64,000 nt of DNA from Alentia gelatinosa (taxonomy: Eukaryota; Annelida; Polychaeta; Phyllodocida; Polynoidae). How positions within the stretch are numbered: position 1 is the stretch's first letter; every line of letters starts with the position of its first letter. Below are positions 1-12,800 of this stretch, piece by piece. The notes beneath the pieces were generated by a model. That model was not told the origin of the DNA. It saw only the letters and a program-made list of their open reading frames with translations, and made no database searches. The position numbers and the translations under genes are program-made. The stretch is from contig OX465588.1 of NCBI GenBank assembly GCA_950022655.1, positions 23,236,527-23,300,526 on the forward strand, in the 5' to 3' direction.

Positions 1-2379
1 TTAATGGCAGATCGACCTTCCGTCATAATGCAGCAAGTGTATGAATATTAAACCAATACGCCATTATCGTATATATGTATTCAAGATACCAGGTCATAAT
101 ATATTCAAGATACTAGGGTATGCTGTATCAAATACATATAGGGTTGTATGATACCAGATGGAGGGAAATACGATTAAATCTTATTGTAAATATGAGCAAA
201 ATATGAGATTCGCATGTAAATGCTCCGACTACACAACAAGTAACTGCTCTGTCATTATAAGTATGAACTTAGTTTAGGTATAACTTAAAGTAGACGTCAC
301 AACCGTAGCTTTGTATGAATCGTATTTTAGCTGACTGTAGTTATTGTTGGGTAGATTGGCAGTTTCTTTGCTTGCTTTGTCCTTTTTTACAAATATGTCC
401 CCTTGCCTCTAGCTGCGAGGTACCCAAAGACATGCTCCTTTACGTGATAAGGTGGGGTTTGAATATGCCTCCCTTATACAAACATAGTTTCTCTTGTTTG
501 CCTGTTACCAAACAGTGTCCTGACCTCAGACAGATTCTTTAATTCTTCATAAAGCATACTTGTTTCGTTGCTTGAAGTTATAAGTCAATGAGTACCTTTA
601 AGGAAATATTACATGGGAAGATTCAACTTCTTAACTTGCTACTAAAGGGTACAACTTTGGTTATTAATTATAGATTTTGATGCCATTGGTATTGTGCATT
701 TAAGGGAATAATCATCTCTGCCTTATATTAATTAGCGCGAGGAGGCATTGCTCCAAAGTGGACATTATTTGCAAATCTGAATCTAGAGCACATCTAGAGC
801 ACCGAAATAAAGAACCTTCAGAATATGGTTAGTTCTATGGATAGTGGATGGCTATGTAAACAACCACACTCATATTTATTTAAGGAACAGCCCCCGTCGA
901 TAAGACTTATGACGGCAGTGTTTCTGTTATTTCGAAGAAAACGAATCTGACTATGGGTGGGATACGTGATGTTTTCCCTCCACATACGATCACCTAGACA
1001 CGGTATGTTGCTATTTAATTACATCAAATTAGATTAAAACAATGCCATATACTCCATTCCATAATAGAGAGTCGACTCACGTGGATCTTGCAGTCCATGT
1101 ATGGGGGATTTTGATTGGAACTTCTTGGGCGTCAATACTAAATACAATATGTAGCATTTGCATGGCTTATTTGATTTAACCTTGTTGTACCTGTTCTTGA
1201 TTCATTGGTAAACACCCAAAAATAGAATAGATGTAATCTTCTGAATAATACTCAGGTAAAACCTGGGGACAGATAACAAGAATATGCCCGTCACCAGGGG
1301 AAGTTAGAAATAGCGTGTCTACATGTTTAACATCAATCATCAGTAATCATAAAAGCGCTGGTTAAATTTACTGCAGAGTTTAGGTGCATGGAAGCATAGG
1401 CTGTAGGTAATATGAATCACTGGTTATTACAAGTTCCAGTGATTTTCTTCTATAATGTCGTTGTACCATTCACTGCTTTAAAACCATTTTTCGTTAGCAA
1501 GATCTGGAGCTTTTATCATTTTTAACTTCTATAAATAATCAATATCTTTAAAAGCAAGAAATAATTACAATATTGACTTAAATAACTCGTATAGATGGAT
1601 CTTATGAGTATGATGTAACAACACAGGAATTCAGGTGAATCCAGCGGAAACTCTCTCCCTCCCTCTTCGCAATGTGCTGGGGGTGAGGGTCTCAATACCT
1701 AAATATGCTTACTTGCGGGTGACCTCCCTGGATGGAGTATATTTATGTGGATGGAGTAGTGTTGGGCATGTTACTTCACCCTCAGCTGTCAGTGAGGAAG
1801 CGAACACGCAGGCGGCTTGGCTGACAACTGTCATAGTTACCATTGTAGCAGTGGCAGGTGAGGTTGGGGCCTAATGTGATGGGTATTGGCTGCTGATATA
1901 GGCGGTCACGTAAGGCGCCACCTAGTGACGCCGGAGAGAATGCAGTGCATTAAATACACAAAAGAGGACCATTGTGCAGTTTTGTCCATTTACGTCATTT
2001 GATTTCGGATTTTCACTTGATAGAATACAATGCATATTATTTATCATTTCTAGAATATTCGTTTAATGAGATTAAATTCATCATATCACCACAACCGGAA
2101 AACAGAATCTATCATTGATCATGGTTAGATAGGCACACATGGAGTACAATTCTGGTATACACTGGGTGAAGATGTACAAAAGATTGAAAAGAATGAGAAC
2201 GTCAATACTGCCATAAAAGGTGAAGTTATAAAGGTGAATGGGATGAATGGGATGCCCCGTAACATATGTGCTGAAGGGGCTAGGTATGGATACAATGTAG
2301 CGTGGCTTACTAAGATAGATGTATTTTTATGTTGGAGCTAGAAAGGTTACAATACACTGATATCATAGGAAAGTGATCA
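1..2379. other. Non-coding stretch, no gene recognised
   Basis: AT-rich sequence with only short chance reading frames. The single item worth marking is a CTCF-like site on the minus strand at 1915-1928 (13 of 14 positions fit the consensus CCASYAGRKGGCRS) inside a small CpG-containing patch at about 1905-1935. I see no repeat or RNA gene. Confidence 0.6.
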
Positions 2380-2382
2380 TAA

Positions 2383-2662
2383 GGCCTGGCGTCCACCTAC
2401 TACGATAGAAATTTAGACCTACCGATATGGCACCGATACAAAAAGTAAATATCGGAGACATATCGGGAAGGTGTAAAATCGTACACATATGTCTAGACAT
2501 GCCAATCCACCACGCATCGTAATGTTCTTTTCGGTGCCTAATCGCAGAAACGTGGTCAATTGCCCCGATAATAGGTGACCTTCCAACGCGATTTTGATTT
2601 TTTATTGGAAGGTGCATCGTAGACCAAATCGGAGCCATATCGTAGTAGGTGGACGCCGGGCC
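2383..2662. mobile_element. PIF/Harbinger-type MITE, 280 bp
   Basis: The two ends form terminal inverted repeats of about 25 bp (2383-2407 and 2638-2662) that differ at one base; each begins GGCC and contains GTCCACCTACTACGAT. The element is flanked on both sides by TAA (2380-2382 and 2663-2665). A 3-bp TAA/TWA target-site duplication with GC-rich TIR tips is the established signature of the PIF/Harbinger superfamily. Inside, short CCGAT/ATCGG words recur in both orientations, as is common in subterminal regions. There is no transposase frame, so it is non-autonomous. The boundary call is firm; the superfamily call rests only on TSD and TIR shape. Confidence 0.8.
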
Positions 2663-2665
2663 TAA

Positions 2666-4500
2666 GACTCGTTTGCGAAGAGTACCCTAAGTTAAACATA
2701 ATCCATCTGTCTTCTCTTGAATGTCTTGTCATGTATTTTGTAATGTACTGCACCATGTTGTTGTTAAATAGATCTTACTGAAAACTACCTTAATAGTATA
2801 TGTTAGATGGCATTTGCTAGCTGCAAGTTCTTTCCATCTACTCGTCATGACAACCTGGGTTAAATGCTATAAAATTCAGATATAGCGTGACTGGTGTTCG
2901 CAGGTTTTACGAATCATTTCACGAGAGTAACCATGGAGGGGAAGTGCTAGCTCCCCATCTCCGCTCCAACACGTTCTGCCAATTAGTTAACTCCATTTCA
3001 CGCCAAATCAAATCTCGAAATATGTCCCAGCAGACACTTAGTTCTTACGTTGAGATTACACAAGGGACCTATATAATAAGAAACATTCGGCCCGATACCA
3101 ATTGGTAACAACAGGTTCAGTGTTATCCAGTATTCCTTCAATGAATTCAAAATGGTTCTTTGAGAGGCGGTAGAAAGACTTGACCAAATCCTGTAAACAG
3201 TACCTGAAATAGAATATTTTACAGGAGATATAGTCAATTATGTTAGACAGGTGATAGTATACGATGAAACCACGGTTGTTTGGTCCTTAAATCTAAGATG
3301 GTATGTCTCAACTAAGTCCACATTCATTTTTTTAAATAAAATATGATAAAAACTATAATCTGAGTACTCTTTTAAATTGCCTTGAGATTTATGTAAATGA
3401 GTAAGCAGACAAAATAAATTGCAGACGTGGAATATAAATCAAGTTTAAGACTGCACCTGCCCTAAACCTGCGAGTTTCAGGGCCTGTAATTTTACCGCAA
3501 ACGACTGCAGTAATCGCACAACCACAGGTAAAATTGCTGATTATAGATTCATATATTCCTTCTGGAATCCCAGGAAAGCCATGACTTGCTGTTATATTTG
3601 GAACCACGTTTGTTAATAAGCCCGTTGTCAATGTTTAAATCTGATGAAACTAGAGAATCCATTGAACATTATCTCTTTTTCTGAGAGGAGTTATGGGTAA
3701 TAAACCATAGTTAATGACCGATGTAAACGGAGATTTTCCTCATTCCTTTCCATGGCGTTGTCCCGATTATAATCGGCTATTTCGGTACCATGCACGTGCT
3801 AGCATGCAGACCCCAGCCTGAACGAAGAGCGGATAAAGAGAGAGACTTGCCATTCATACCTCACGAGGGGATATTTCCATCTATAAAAAGTCTTATTTCA
3901 ATGCGTCACACAGTCGAGTTTTATGTGGCCTTCCTGGTATGTGAGGCGTGAATCTCGTTTTTCATAGAGCTGTTCCCAACAACCCCCTCTCCCTGGATTT
4001 CATGAGGATTCAATTCATCTTTTTCCAGAGGCCTTAACCAGATTGATATAAAGTACTACTTCTAACGATAACTGAGGTTTTATTGATTTACATCGGACCC
4101 GATAAAGTAATACAATGCCGTATCATTAATTGATTCATATGATCATTATTCAAAACAGTCAGATATTCTTGGAATCAAAAGATTAACGTCGTTTTATTCA
4201 AAACCTCTTTGTCAATGTCGTCCATGACGTCATGCGGCCAGTTGTAAGAAAATAAAAAGTGAGTTTGGAAACAGAGTTCTTAGCCCTTCTCTGATCACTT
4301 TTTCGTGAAGTACCTGACACAAAAAGAGCACTCCAAAGACCGTGTGGACTGATTAATGATGGTGGTGGGTTTGCAGACATTATTAATTCCGTGGCTAAGA
4401 CTTCACTGGACATGGGAGTCTATAGATACGCCGAGAGCTAAGCTGATAACGCATAGACGAGTGTTCATTTGGATAACTCTGTTGTAAGGTTATAAATCCA
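2666..4500. other. Non-coding stretch, no gene recognised
   Basis: No supported gene. A 10-bp CRE-type palindrome ATGACGTCAT lies at about 4224-4233. Short open frames on both strands show no recognisable domain. Confidence 0.55.
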
Positions 4501-4670
4501 CTGAGGTATGCTTACTTTGCGCTCTTGCCACCAGGTGTCGACGCTTACATGCCCGTCACCAGGAGGCAGCACTGCGCTCTGAGAGTTTGACAGCTGGTTC
4601 CTTTGATTATCGCCCACTAAGCTGGACAGACACGCGAGCGCATGCGCGAGTTAATTCCACTCTTCAGAGC
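4501..4670. promoter_or_regulatory. CpG patch with CTCF-like and NRF1-like sites
   Basis: Two CTCF-like matches on the + strand lie 28 bp apart, at 4528-4541 and 4556-4569; each fits 12 of 14 consensus positions. They are followed by a perfect 10-bp palindrome GCGCATGCGC at 4638-4647, the established NRF1-type half-site pair. The stretch has more CpG than its surroundings. Regulatory function is inferred from motifs only, and single 12/14 matches are expected by chance. Confidence 0.3.
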
Positions 4671-4749
4671 TCATTAGTTGAGTAAACATACAGTCAGCCA
4701 CATTTGCGCAGGAGGCATACATATCAATGTCAGCGTATAAATTGTGAAA

Positions 4750-6310
4750 CTCACTCCGCCAACAATATAGCTAAGAACGAAGGAGACATACATGGATGGA
4801 AACAGTGAGCTTTATTTTAAGTGGGCCAGGAGTATTTTGCGTGAAATATTTTACGTGAAATTTTACCCTGGGAAACTAGTTGGCACACACTCGTGGTGGG
4901 CACAGGCGCGTGGGAATTTATGATGACAGTACCTCTGCTGCGCTTATGCCGCTGTGGGGATGCGGGGGGTGGCTTCGATGGCAACAAATTGGCGTGGAGA
5001 AGAGTCAGGATGGGAATGGGAGCAAAAATGACGCCCGCCAAAATTACCTATAGAAGACAATGTTTCAGACACAAAAATGTTTTCTATATGTTGCCAGCTT
5101 CCATACGTTTTAACGGTTTCCTGCAAACACACCTGAGAGCAAGCTTTAATATATGGTATCCTACTCTTATCGACCTCGGGTCTTGGTTGCCAAAGCAAGC
5201 CAAGGCTTATTTTCTATCGTCTAGTGGTGGAGTCAACTACCCACTTCCGCTACGATCTACGACGGGAAAATTGTTTTGACATCATGTATAAAGTTCCATT
5301 TCCCATGTATATCGCCTTACGCTGGTCCCATAAGGCCCGGAAGCCCAGAACGGGGCATGCGCAGAGCCATATCTCACTGGTCTTAATCCTACCCAGGATG
5401 CACCTGGCAGACACAAGATATTACGACAACCGTCACTGGGGCCTTACTCAGGGGACGTCATTTTGAACGGCGGCGGCCATCTTCGATTCCCCAAGCGTCG
5501 CTGTAGCGCACTCTCCAAGCATTGCCGGGGAGCGGTAAATTACATCAGGGCCTCTCTTTCTTGCTCTAACAAAGTCATTTTAGCCGCGAACAACATCCCA
5601 ATAGGTGAGGTAGACGGCCTCTCCCTGCCTGACACAATTTATAAATTGTAGAAACTCGATCGGGCCAGTTTATTGTCTATCCATAGGAGAGTAGGCCCGA
5701 CTGTGTTTCTTTATCGGTAATCCAATGAGGAAGAGGTCGGGGCTGAGGGGATGGGGTGCTGGACACGGCTGCTGCGTCATGATGATTCCAGGGACTAAAG
5801 GAGCAACTCTGACCCGCGCTCTTTGTGTAGTTACAGAGCGGACCTTCCACACTTAGAGCTGCTCAATAAGGGTGCATCCATCCACGTTAGGCCCGGCTAA
5901 AGTCCTGCAAACCCGCCGGAACGCAAATGATGTTGGTTTTTCCAAAGGCGGGAAAACGGCTCATCAAGCTGCAGAGAAAAGATCCAACGGGGCTGAGTGG
6001 ATCTTCAAACCGGGGACTGAGGGGTTACCAGGGGTTGGGAATGGTCGGGGACTATCTTTGTCTATATTCATCACACCAACTTTCGACTTGCTCAGGTCTT
6101 TGTGGGGCCTGATTTCGCTTGGCAATAGAACCTGGCATGCGCAGTTGTATTTGCTCCAGATTTCACCAGTGTACAGTTATTGTCAGTGAGAACGCGGGTT
6201 GGCTCGTGGGATTCAAAATGATTTCCTTTCATGTAGTCTCTTTTTTTAAAGTCTTTGGACTTCCCAGTGGGGTTGCCAAGCACTTTGATCATGCTCGAGG
6301 AAATTGAAAT
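4750..6310. other. GC-richer non-coding block, possible conserved element
   Basis: The block is GC- and CpG-richer than its flanks and contains overlapping frames on both strands, none resembling a known protein. It holds NRF1-like words GCATGCGCA at 5355-5363 and 6135-6143, a perfect 16-bp palindrome ACAATTTATAAATTGT at 5634-5649 and one GAGCTGCTC at 5856-5864. The mixture of balanced composition and transcription-factor-like words looks like conserved non-coding DNA, but conservation cannot be tested here. Confidence 0.3.
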
Positions 6311-6516
6311 TCATATAATCGTTATAAGAAACTTATTTTCTATACCAAAGTAACTATGTTATAGTGAAAAGTATTCCTCGGATCATCTAAAATTCATCGC
6401 TCATTTAATTTCAACATTTTGGCTTGCAAGGTAAATGGCATTGAGTTTGGTTTGGGTTAGTAGTTAAGGACTGAAGTCAATCTAGCTCATCCTTCCACCC
6501 TTCCCTTCCCCTCTCT

Positions 6517-6540
6517 CCCCCCCCCCCCCACACACACACA
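6517..6540. repeat. C13 run followed by (CA)n
   Basis: A 13-base C run at 6517-6529 continues directly into a short ACACAC microsatellite. Confidence 0.9.
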
Positions 6541-8550
6541 TAATTCAGCTAGTCCGTTGAAACGGTGACGAACTTCCAAGACAGTTTTCTTGGCGTTGTT
6601 CATGTTCGGCGCCTCATTCACCAGATCTTTAGTAATTAGCTGCCAATTTGCCCCGCGCTCACTGAACACTCATAACGCCAGTCATCGCCAGGATTACCCG
6701 AGTGAAAGGCATCACGACTGGAGTGACAGGCTAGAACGACTATCTGTGAAATCCTCCTACTCCCGATTGCCTCCCCGTGGAACCTTTTACAGGTGGAAGC
6801 GGCAGTTTTTAATCTTCTTTTTCATTTTCTTCGTCCAGATGACCTATTTTTTTCTCCCCATTGAATCCCCATTGGAAACCGCTTACTTGTGTTTCTTGGC
6901 GATGAAATAAAAGATATCTTTTTCGCCTTCATTTTTTCGTTTTTGCTCAGGGTACCATCTTTATGTCTTTACCTGCATGGGGTTTTATGTTTTCCAGCAG
7001 TACACTGAGCAGCTCACCATAACCGCTATTCGTTACGGCGCTACTACTCTATAGGCACTCTTTATCCCATGCCAAAATAGTCCTCACATGAGAAGTAAAT
7101 CAAAGAAAGACATTTGGCGTGTCCAACTGCAATATGGGAGTTGTTCAAACAGCAATGGCCGATGTCCAACGGAGATCGACGAGGTATTAAGACCGGTGTG
7201 TGTGACTCTATTTATCATGGGATTCATATTCAGAGATGTCTTTTCTTGGCCCTGGATAGATTGTCCTTCACGCTACACAACAGTGGATAAATTAAGGTCA
7301 ATGTAACCCATTTATCACCCGCCTGTTAATGCATACAGAACGTTTCCAATCGAGACCCATATGGCGTCTTGATATCCATTAATAATTTTCTCTAAGTAAG
7401 CAAAATTTCTCCATCCTCGAAAAATTGTTATGTTGGGATGTGAGCAAGAACAAAATACGATGTAAAAGGAATAAAATCGGCCAACATCTGTGAACGGACA
7501 TTGTTTAATCAATGCCAGGTGAGGAACTCATCAATCATGTTAACCCTTTAAAGATTGAGATAAAATGTTGCAATATACCATTGTAGCGACCTTTCGTCAT
7601 GGAAACGTCAGAGTTTATTTTCGAGAGGGCTACAAAGAATGATCATTTTAGCGATGATGTATTATAATAGATAAATAATGCCTAGTCGACCTCAATTTCT
7701 CATTTAAGTGTTATTTTTATCTTGCCACCCTAGTCATTCGAATAGACGATCAATCATCCATGTTCCTCACAAAAGCACAAAATGCTCATCTTTTACTATC
7801 TCAGATAACTATCGGTCCTCTCATATTCAAAGGAATACCACCCAATCACACACAGGGATTAAATCCAATTTCGATTATTCTCTACTACAACCTTCCATTA
7901 TTTCAATGTTTAACTCGATATCGTTCATATGTGTCTTTCATTAATAGTTGCTGGTAGTCATGCCACTTGGGACTATTAATGCAGGATGGCAACGCCCTTT
8001 GCAGTGAATAATGCTTTAAATCGCATACTTGAGTACATTCCTGCCTTGAAGCACATTAAAGTGCCTATACTTGCTAAAGATTATAATATCTAGGGCGAGA
8101 CTAGACAGCTGATAGAAGTCATATAAACCACCATTGACCGCAATCGCCATAATGTGGAAAAAAATTTCACTTGTTAAATGATATCCACACCAATGAATCC
8201 CCAAGGGAAAGTGAGGTGTAGGAACCATATATATAGAGAGAGAAAATATGCCACATAATGTGGAAACTTGATTAAAGACTAGATAGTCCAGGACAGGTAT
8301 GAAGATAAAATCCATCTGAACATGATCGGCGTAATCGGAGACAAGACAGTATTCATGATTCACAGATAGTAGGGACAAGGCATGACTCTATGGATCGCTC
8401 TCGCATTGTCCTATAAGCATCCATGTAACATGTAACATGTTACCCTATGTAACACTGTACGACCCTGGTCGCAAGCGCAACATTCCATATTCCTTTCGGC
8501 CTGGCGTACCGCATGTACCTTGAATTGCAAGGTATCATCGATTCTGTGTG
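6541..8550. other. Non-coding stretch, no gene recognised
   Basis: No supported gene. One GAGCAGCTC lies at 7007-7015. A short iteration of CATGTAA words occurs at about 8420-8455. The minus-strand frame at 8016-8378 was considered as a reverse-transcriptase relic and not accepted. Confidence 0.5.
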
Positions 8551-8557
8551 TAGACTA

Positions 8558-8576
8558 CCCCCCCCCCCCCCCCCCC
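8558..8576. repeat. C19 homopolymer
   Basis: Nineteen consecutive C residues. This is one of four mononucleotide C/G runs of 16 to 20 bases in the window (see also 12708, 17270 and 23128). Confidence 0.95.
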
Positions 8577-8622
8577 ACGCCCTTGCGACTGGAGCCCATG
8601 AGTTTTAAGTACAGCGGTACAT

Positions 8623-8667
8623 CCAGTCTCAGACTGGGAGTACCAAATATCAAACATGTTTGATATT
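8623..8667. repeat. Two adjacent perfect palindromes
   Basis: An odd 15-bp palindrome (CCAGTCT-C-AGACTGG, 8623-8637) is followed 8 bp later by a perfect 22-bp palindrome at 8646-8667 centred on ACATGT. Together they could extrude as cruciforms or serve as dimeric protein-binding sites. No flanking duplication or coding content was seen. Confidence 0.8.
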
Positions 8668-9244
8668 GAAAACGCTTGCGATCTGGGTTATATGAGGTAC
8701 ACTTAGTCTCAGTGTATCTAGAATCGTACCTAACCGTGCTACCGTGAACAGTGTGGACTGGCCTTAAGATCCAAAATCAAAATCATCAATACAGACAAAC
8801 TCAGGCAAAAGATAAGTGAGAACAGTATGTAGAGCAGCTATTTATTTCACTAATATTAATAAACCTCCAAGAGACCATGGCAAGTTCCATCTCTCATCAT
8901 TCATAGTTCATCTCATCGTTCCTTAACAGGTGTCGGCTTATTGAACTGATTTGTAAAATTAATTGTAGATTGAAATTGAACATGTCATCATACCAATAGG
9001 ATGAGGTATTTACATTCGGAAATATATGCATGAACTAAGATACAATTAGATTTGAATGATACTATTTTGTATCAGATATCGATCCATAATTATAGGCTTA
9101 GATATATAACATTGTTTGTTTCCTCTTGATAAATTATCATATAACAAGTACAGCTTCCTGAAGATGTATGGCAATGTAATTAACGATGATTACATGCGAT
9201 GGACAATGGCAGACAAGGAAAAAGGATCAACTCACTCAATTACT

Positions 9245-9630
9245 CCTTTGCTTACTTCTCCGATCGCCACTTCCCCGCGGTCGTCAGGGCACATATCGAT
9301 GTGAGGAAAGAACACTCTGAGCAATTCTCTTCCACCGTGACCACGACACAGACAAACATGAAAAGAGACCACAGGTTGCCCGCGATGGCCCCGACGTAGT
9401 GAAATAAATACGGCTCTTTGGAGACACCCACAATAAAGTTGTACACTCTGCCCCAGGCGCTAACATCAAGTGGTCAATTACCATTCAGAGATCAAACCCC
9501 CTTGCTCCTTGCCCCTTCGCCACGTGAACACTGGCTCGTAGAGGAACGTTACCCCGAGGGTCAACAAGAGGAAAGGACCGCAGCCCCGGGAAGCCACTCT
9601 CCTAGAATGGCTTCACAAATCCCCTCCGCC
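9245..9630 (-). other. GC-rich patch with two hydrophobic minus-strand open segments
   Basis: This island is clearly GC-richer than the AT-rich DNA around it. On the minus strand two stop-to-stop segments encode hydrophobic stretches. One, at about 9480-9615, contains FLLLTLGVTFLYEPVFTW. The other, at about 9249-9469, contains AIAGNLWSLFMFVCVVV and ends next to a GTAAGC donor-like site. Many codons end in G or C. They lie in different frames about 22 bp apart, too close for an intron. I do not recognise the protein. It could be exon remnants of a membrane-protein gene, a pseudogene or chance; confidence is low. Confidence 0.2.
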
Positions 9631-10107
9631 TCACCCGCACGCACGAACTCTCCATTCGGCGGCGATAGGGTCACGGACTCGGATCTGAAGGCTTGGGTTC
9701 TTTGTGGCAAATGTAAAAGAGTAAGAGGCAAGTAGAACACAAGGTGGTGGATGTTCAGAGGCGTGTGGGGTCCTGGGGTTTGTGGTGCAGGAGGTTGTAG
9801 GTAGAGATCTAGAAATCAATGATTGAGGGGTTCTGTCGTCTTAGATTTCTGGGATTTGAGTATTGAGGGTCTGGAACTAGGGGTGTCTATATCTAGGGTC
9901 AGCGATATGTGCTTATAAGTCTGAAATAGGGTGGATATATGGCTTGGGGAAGAAGATCTGGGAAGCAAGGGGTATGGTCCGCTTATTCATCTTGAGATGA
10001 TGCCACGAAAATTTGGATTTGGGGTATTTTGTAATTGAGACCATCTTTTGTGTTTAGGTTTTTCTTGTTGTTTTTGGTAGCAATCTTTATATATTCTGAA
10101 CAATAAG

Positions 10108-10432
10108 TGTCACGGGTCTGCCCAGATTACGTAACTTTGTCTGTATATAAGGCCGAGTCCGCAGCAGGTCGCTAGATTACTCGGTGCATTCTCTCTGTGA
10201 GGAGTCAATCCCTTGGAGCCTCAACAATGAGGTTTTTCTGAACCCTCTCAGTGGTAGAGTGAGTGAGTTTGTTTCGGCTTATAGATTAGCTCCCCCGGCT
10301 TTACCTGACATCCTGGTGTCAGGGTTCTGATCGGGACTACAACTTATGTGTAGAAGCGTAGCCTCCCGGGTTGTTAAGAACTGAAAATAAAACGTCGTTA
10401 TATCAAAGTTGATGAGTCTGGTCCTGTGTTAC
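10108..10432 (+). mobile_element. Candidate solo LTR
   Basis: The segment opens with TGTCACGGG, has a clean TATA box (TATATAAGG, 10144-10152) followed by about 200 bp of GC-balanced leader-like sequence, then an AATAAA polyadenylation signal at 10386-10391 and a GT-rich tail. This U3-R-U5-like order is typical of LTR retrotransposon LTRs of roughly this length. I found no second LTR, no gag-pol frame and no convincing 4-5 bp target duplication, so the ends are approximate. It could instead be a host promoter. Confidence 0.4.
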
Positions 10433-12040
10433 TAGGATATTTATAGTCATTCGGCTAAATATATGCCAAAAACCAATCGAACCGACCCATGAAATTGTTC
10501 CATAGGGTAGCAAGTTCAATCGCTGATTTAGGTACGATCTCTTCCAGAAGTTGGGTTATTAACCCGGGAAGGCCAGAACTAGTGACTGCTACACTCATAT
10601 AAACTTATATAAGAGAGACAAGACTTTTACATTGAACAAAGGTACAATTAGACTAGACGGGGCAGACAGTTGATTAAACATTCCAAAAGGATATTCAGTA
10701 TCGATAGATTTCTTTTTCTAGTATTTAAATAGAGGTAAATGAAAGGCTAGGCAGTACCTATAGTTGATTAACACATTTGGTGAGGATATTCCATATATAT
10801 ATCATTAGATTTCTTTCTCTAATATTCTGTTTGTAATCCTTTTGTAAGGATCTACAAGTCAGCTTTTCTGTTATGATTTCTTGCCTTAGTTCTTTGATAA
10901 ACAAGGTAATATGAAGGTTTTTATGATGAAAAATCCTTTGTCTGCTAATAAACCACTTTGCATGGAGTACAAAAAGAAATTAGTCAAGGTGTCCTCACTT
11001 TTGGTACCAACGTATTTTTAAGTATACAGTATACCCAATTCCTTTGATTTCCAGAAGAAATTGGCCAAAAGGCATTCAACAAAGAAATGTATTTGTGAGT
11101 CTTCTTATATTCAGAAACTACACTCATATGTGTCTACAATCTTCTTTTTTTTTGCCAAATATGGGTTATGGTCTGATTAATAATTCTGTATTGAAATGGT
11201 TGTATTTCGATTTCGGATTGTTTATGGAATAGTGTTACAAGTTCTTGGATCTAGGCACCATGGTTCCTGATTATCAGAATTAGAAATCAAAAAGCAGGTT
11301 TGTGTGCTACGTAATAATCACGGAGTCTTACATTTGAGAGTTTGCCGGTCTTTAAGGTGAGTTTGATTGATGGCATGGAAACTTGAAGATATGTAAGTTT
11401 GGAAATCTAGTTGGGTGTTGATATGGAATAATGAGAAAGTATGGATCTTGAATTCTAGTTAGACACGTGTGTGAAATCATGAAGAATTGGATGGGGCACC
11501 AGCTGGTGGTCATTCAATGTTGAAAACTGATGCCTTGTTCTAATATCAGATATCAGGTAATATATATTGTATTGAAAGGTTTGCCCCCGCCGCATAGGTA
11601 GGATATGCATGTTAAAATTTGATTGATTTATGAAATATACTGAGAAATACGGGTTTCTGAAATTCATCAAAAACATGCACAGTGACTTATCTCTGGCCTT
11701 TAGATTAAACGTATGTTACTACTTATTTACTATATTCTGTGAAAGCGTGAAGAACATAACATGGGCTTTACACTGTGGAATCTAAATATTGCATTATAAC
11801 ATTGATATTTATATGGGAAATTACCCGGGTGACCTCCACTTGTTCTACAACATGTTGAAATCAGCATAAATCCAAGTTTTAGAGAATGGACATGAGGTTT
11901 AATATCCAAGTCCGATATAGCTTTAGATTCTAATGAGATGCTGGTATGTTGTGTGCTGAGGAAGTGCGGAGCTTGAAGTAGAGTGAGATAGTGATATGGA
12001 GTCCTGATGAAATGTGGCTGCCCTTGTTGTAGAGTGCTGG
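10433..12040. other. AT-rich non-coding stretch, nothing seen
   Basis: No repeat, RNA gene or credible coding frame noticed. Open frames here are short and AT-driven. Confidence 0.55.
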
Positions 12041-12049
12041 TAGGAGGGG

Positions 12050-12800
12050 TCTGGCCGAGTGGAGGGGCTGTTGATCAGGGCTGACGACGTGACGGTTAAG
12101 GAGCGCGGCTCGTGCGGCCAGCCACCACCGTGCCCGCTGTGTAAACTGTGTAACATGACTAGCTTCCCCATTGACGTCTACTATTTGTCCTCTTCTGGTC
12201 CCAATTCGCCGCTGCCCAGGGAGGCCCATCCCTTCCCCCTTCCTAAGAATCTCCACCATCCCCCACACACACCCTAACTCCTGTTTCACACACATCATCC
12301 AAATCATCAGCTTCTATTTTGCTGAAGTTCCCCCTACCTATATCCCTTTTAATAATACCATTCTTACAACCGCCCGTCCAACTTTCATTCAAAGTCTCCT
12401 TCGCCGTCTCCCCCTCCATCTGGCCACCCAATAACCTTGACCCATCAGCCCCCACCATCTATCCTCCCTCAACCACCAACCCACCCACCCACCCACCCAC
12501 TCACCCACCCACATCCGACCTACCCGTCCTCAACTCATCTCCCACTGTTGACCGAGACTTGGCCGGGGCCGTCCCCGCGTTTTAACCAGTAATTATCTAC
12601 AACTGGAGGAAGGGTCTATTCGACTCCGGAACTCCGGACCTGTCAGCTAGTCGCTCCATCTGATCCCCGGAGTGGGGCCCTAGAGGTGGGCGGGTGGGGG
12701 TGAGGGTGGGGGGGGGGGGGGGGTGTGCATTTTTCCTCAAACGCCACTGCCGTCTGGCGGACATCCCAGTGCTCAGGTTTGCTCTTGACGGTAACGACTC
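12050..12800. repeat. Pyrimidine-rich block with CCCA repeat and G16 run
   Basis: This strand-asymmetric block is rich in C and T. It contains a CCCA tetranucleotide repeat at about 12480-12512 and a G16 run at 12708-12723. Long overlapping frames on both strands follow from the stop-poor composition and have no domain content. Confidence 0.7.

Noticed and set aside
8016..8378. Minus-strand frame containing YADH, like a reverse transcriptase YADD
   Set aside because: Neither the PQGS motif upstream nor the usual residues downstream are present; one short match is not enough.
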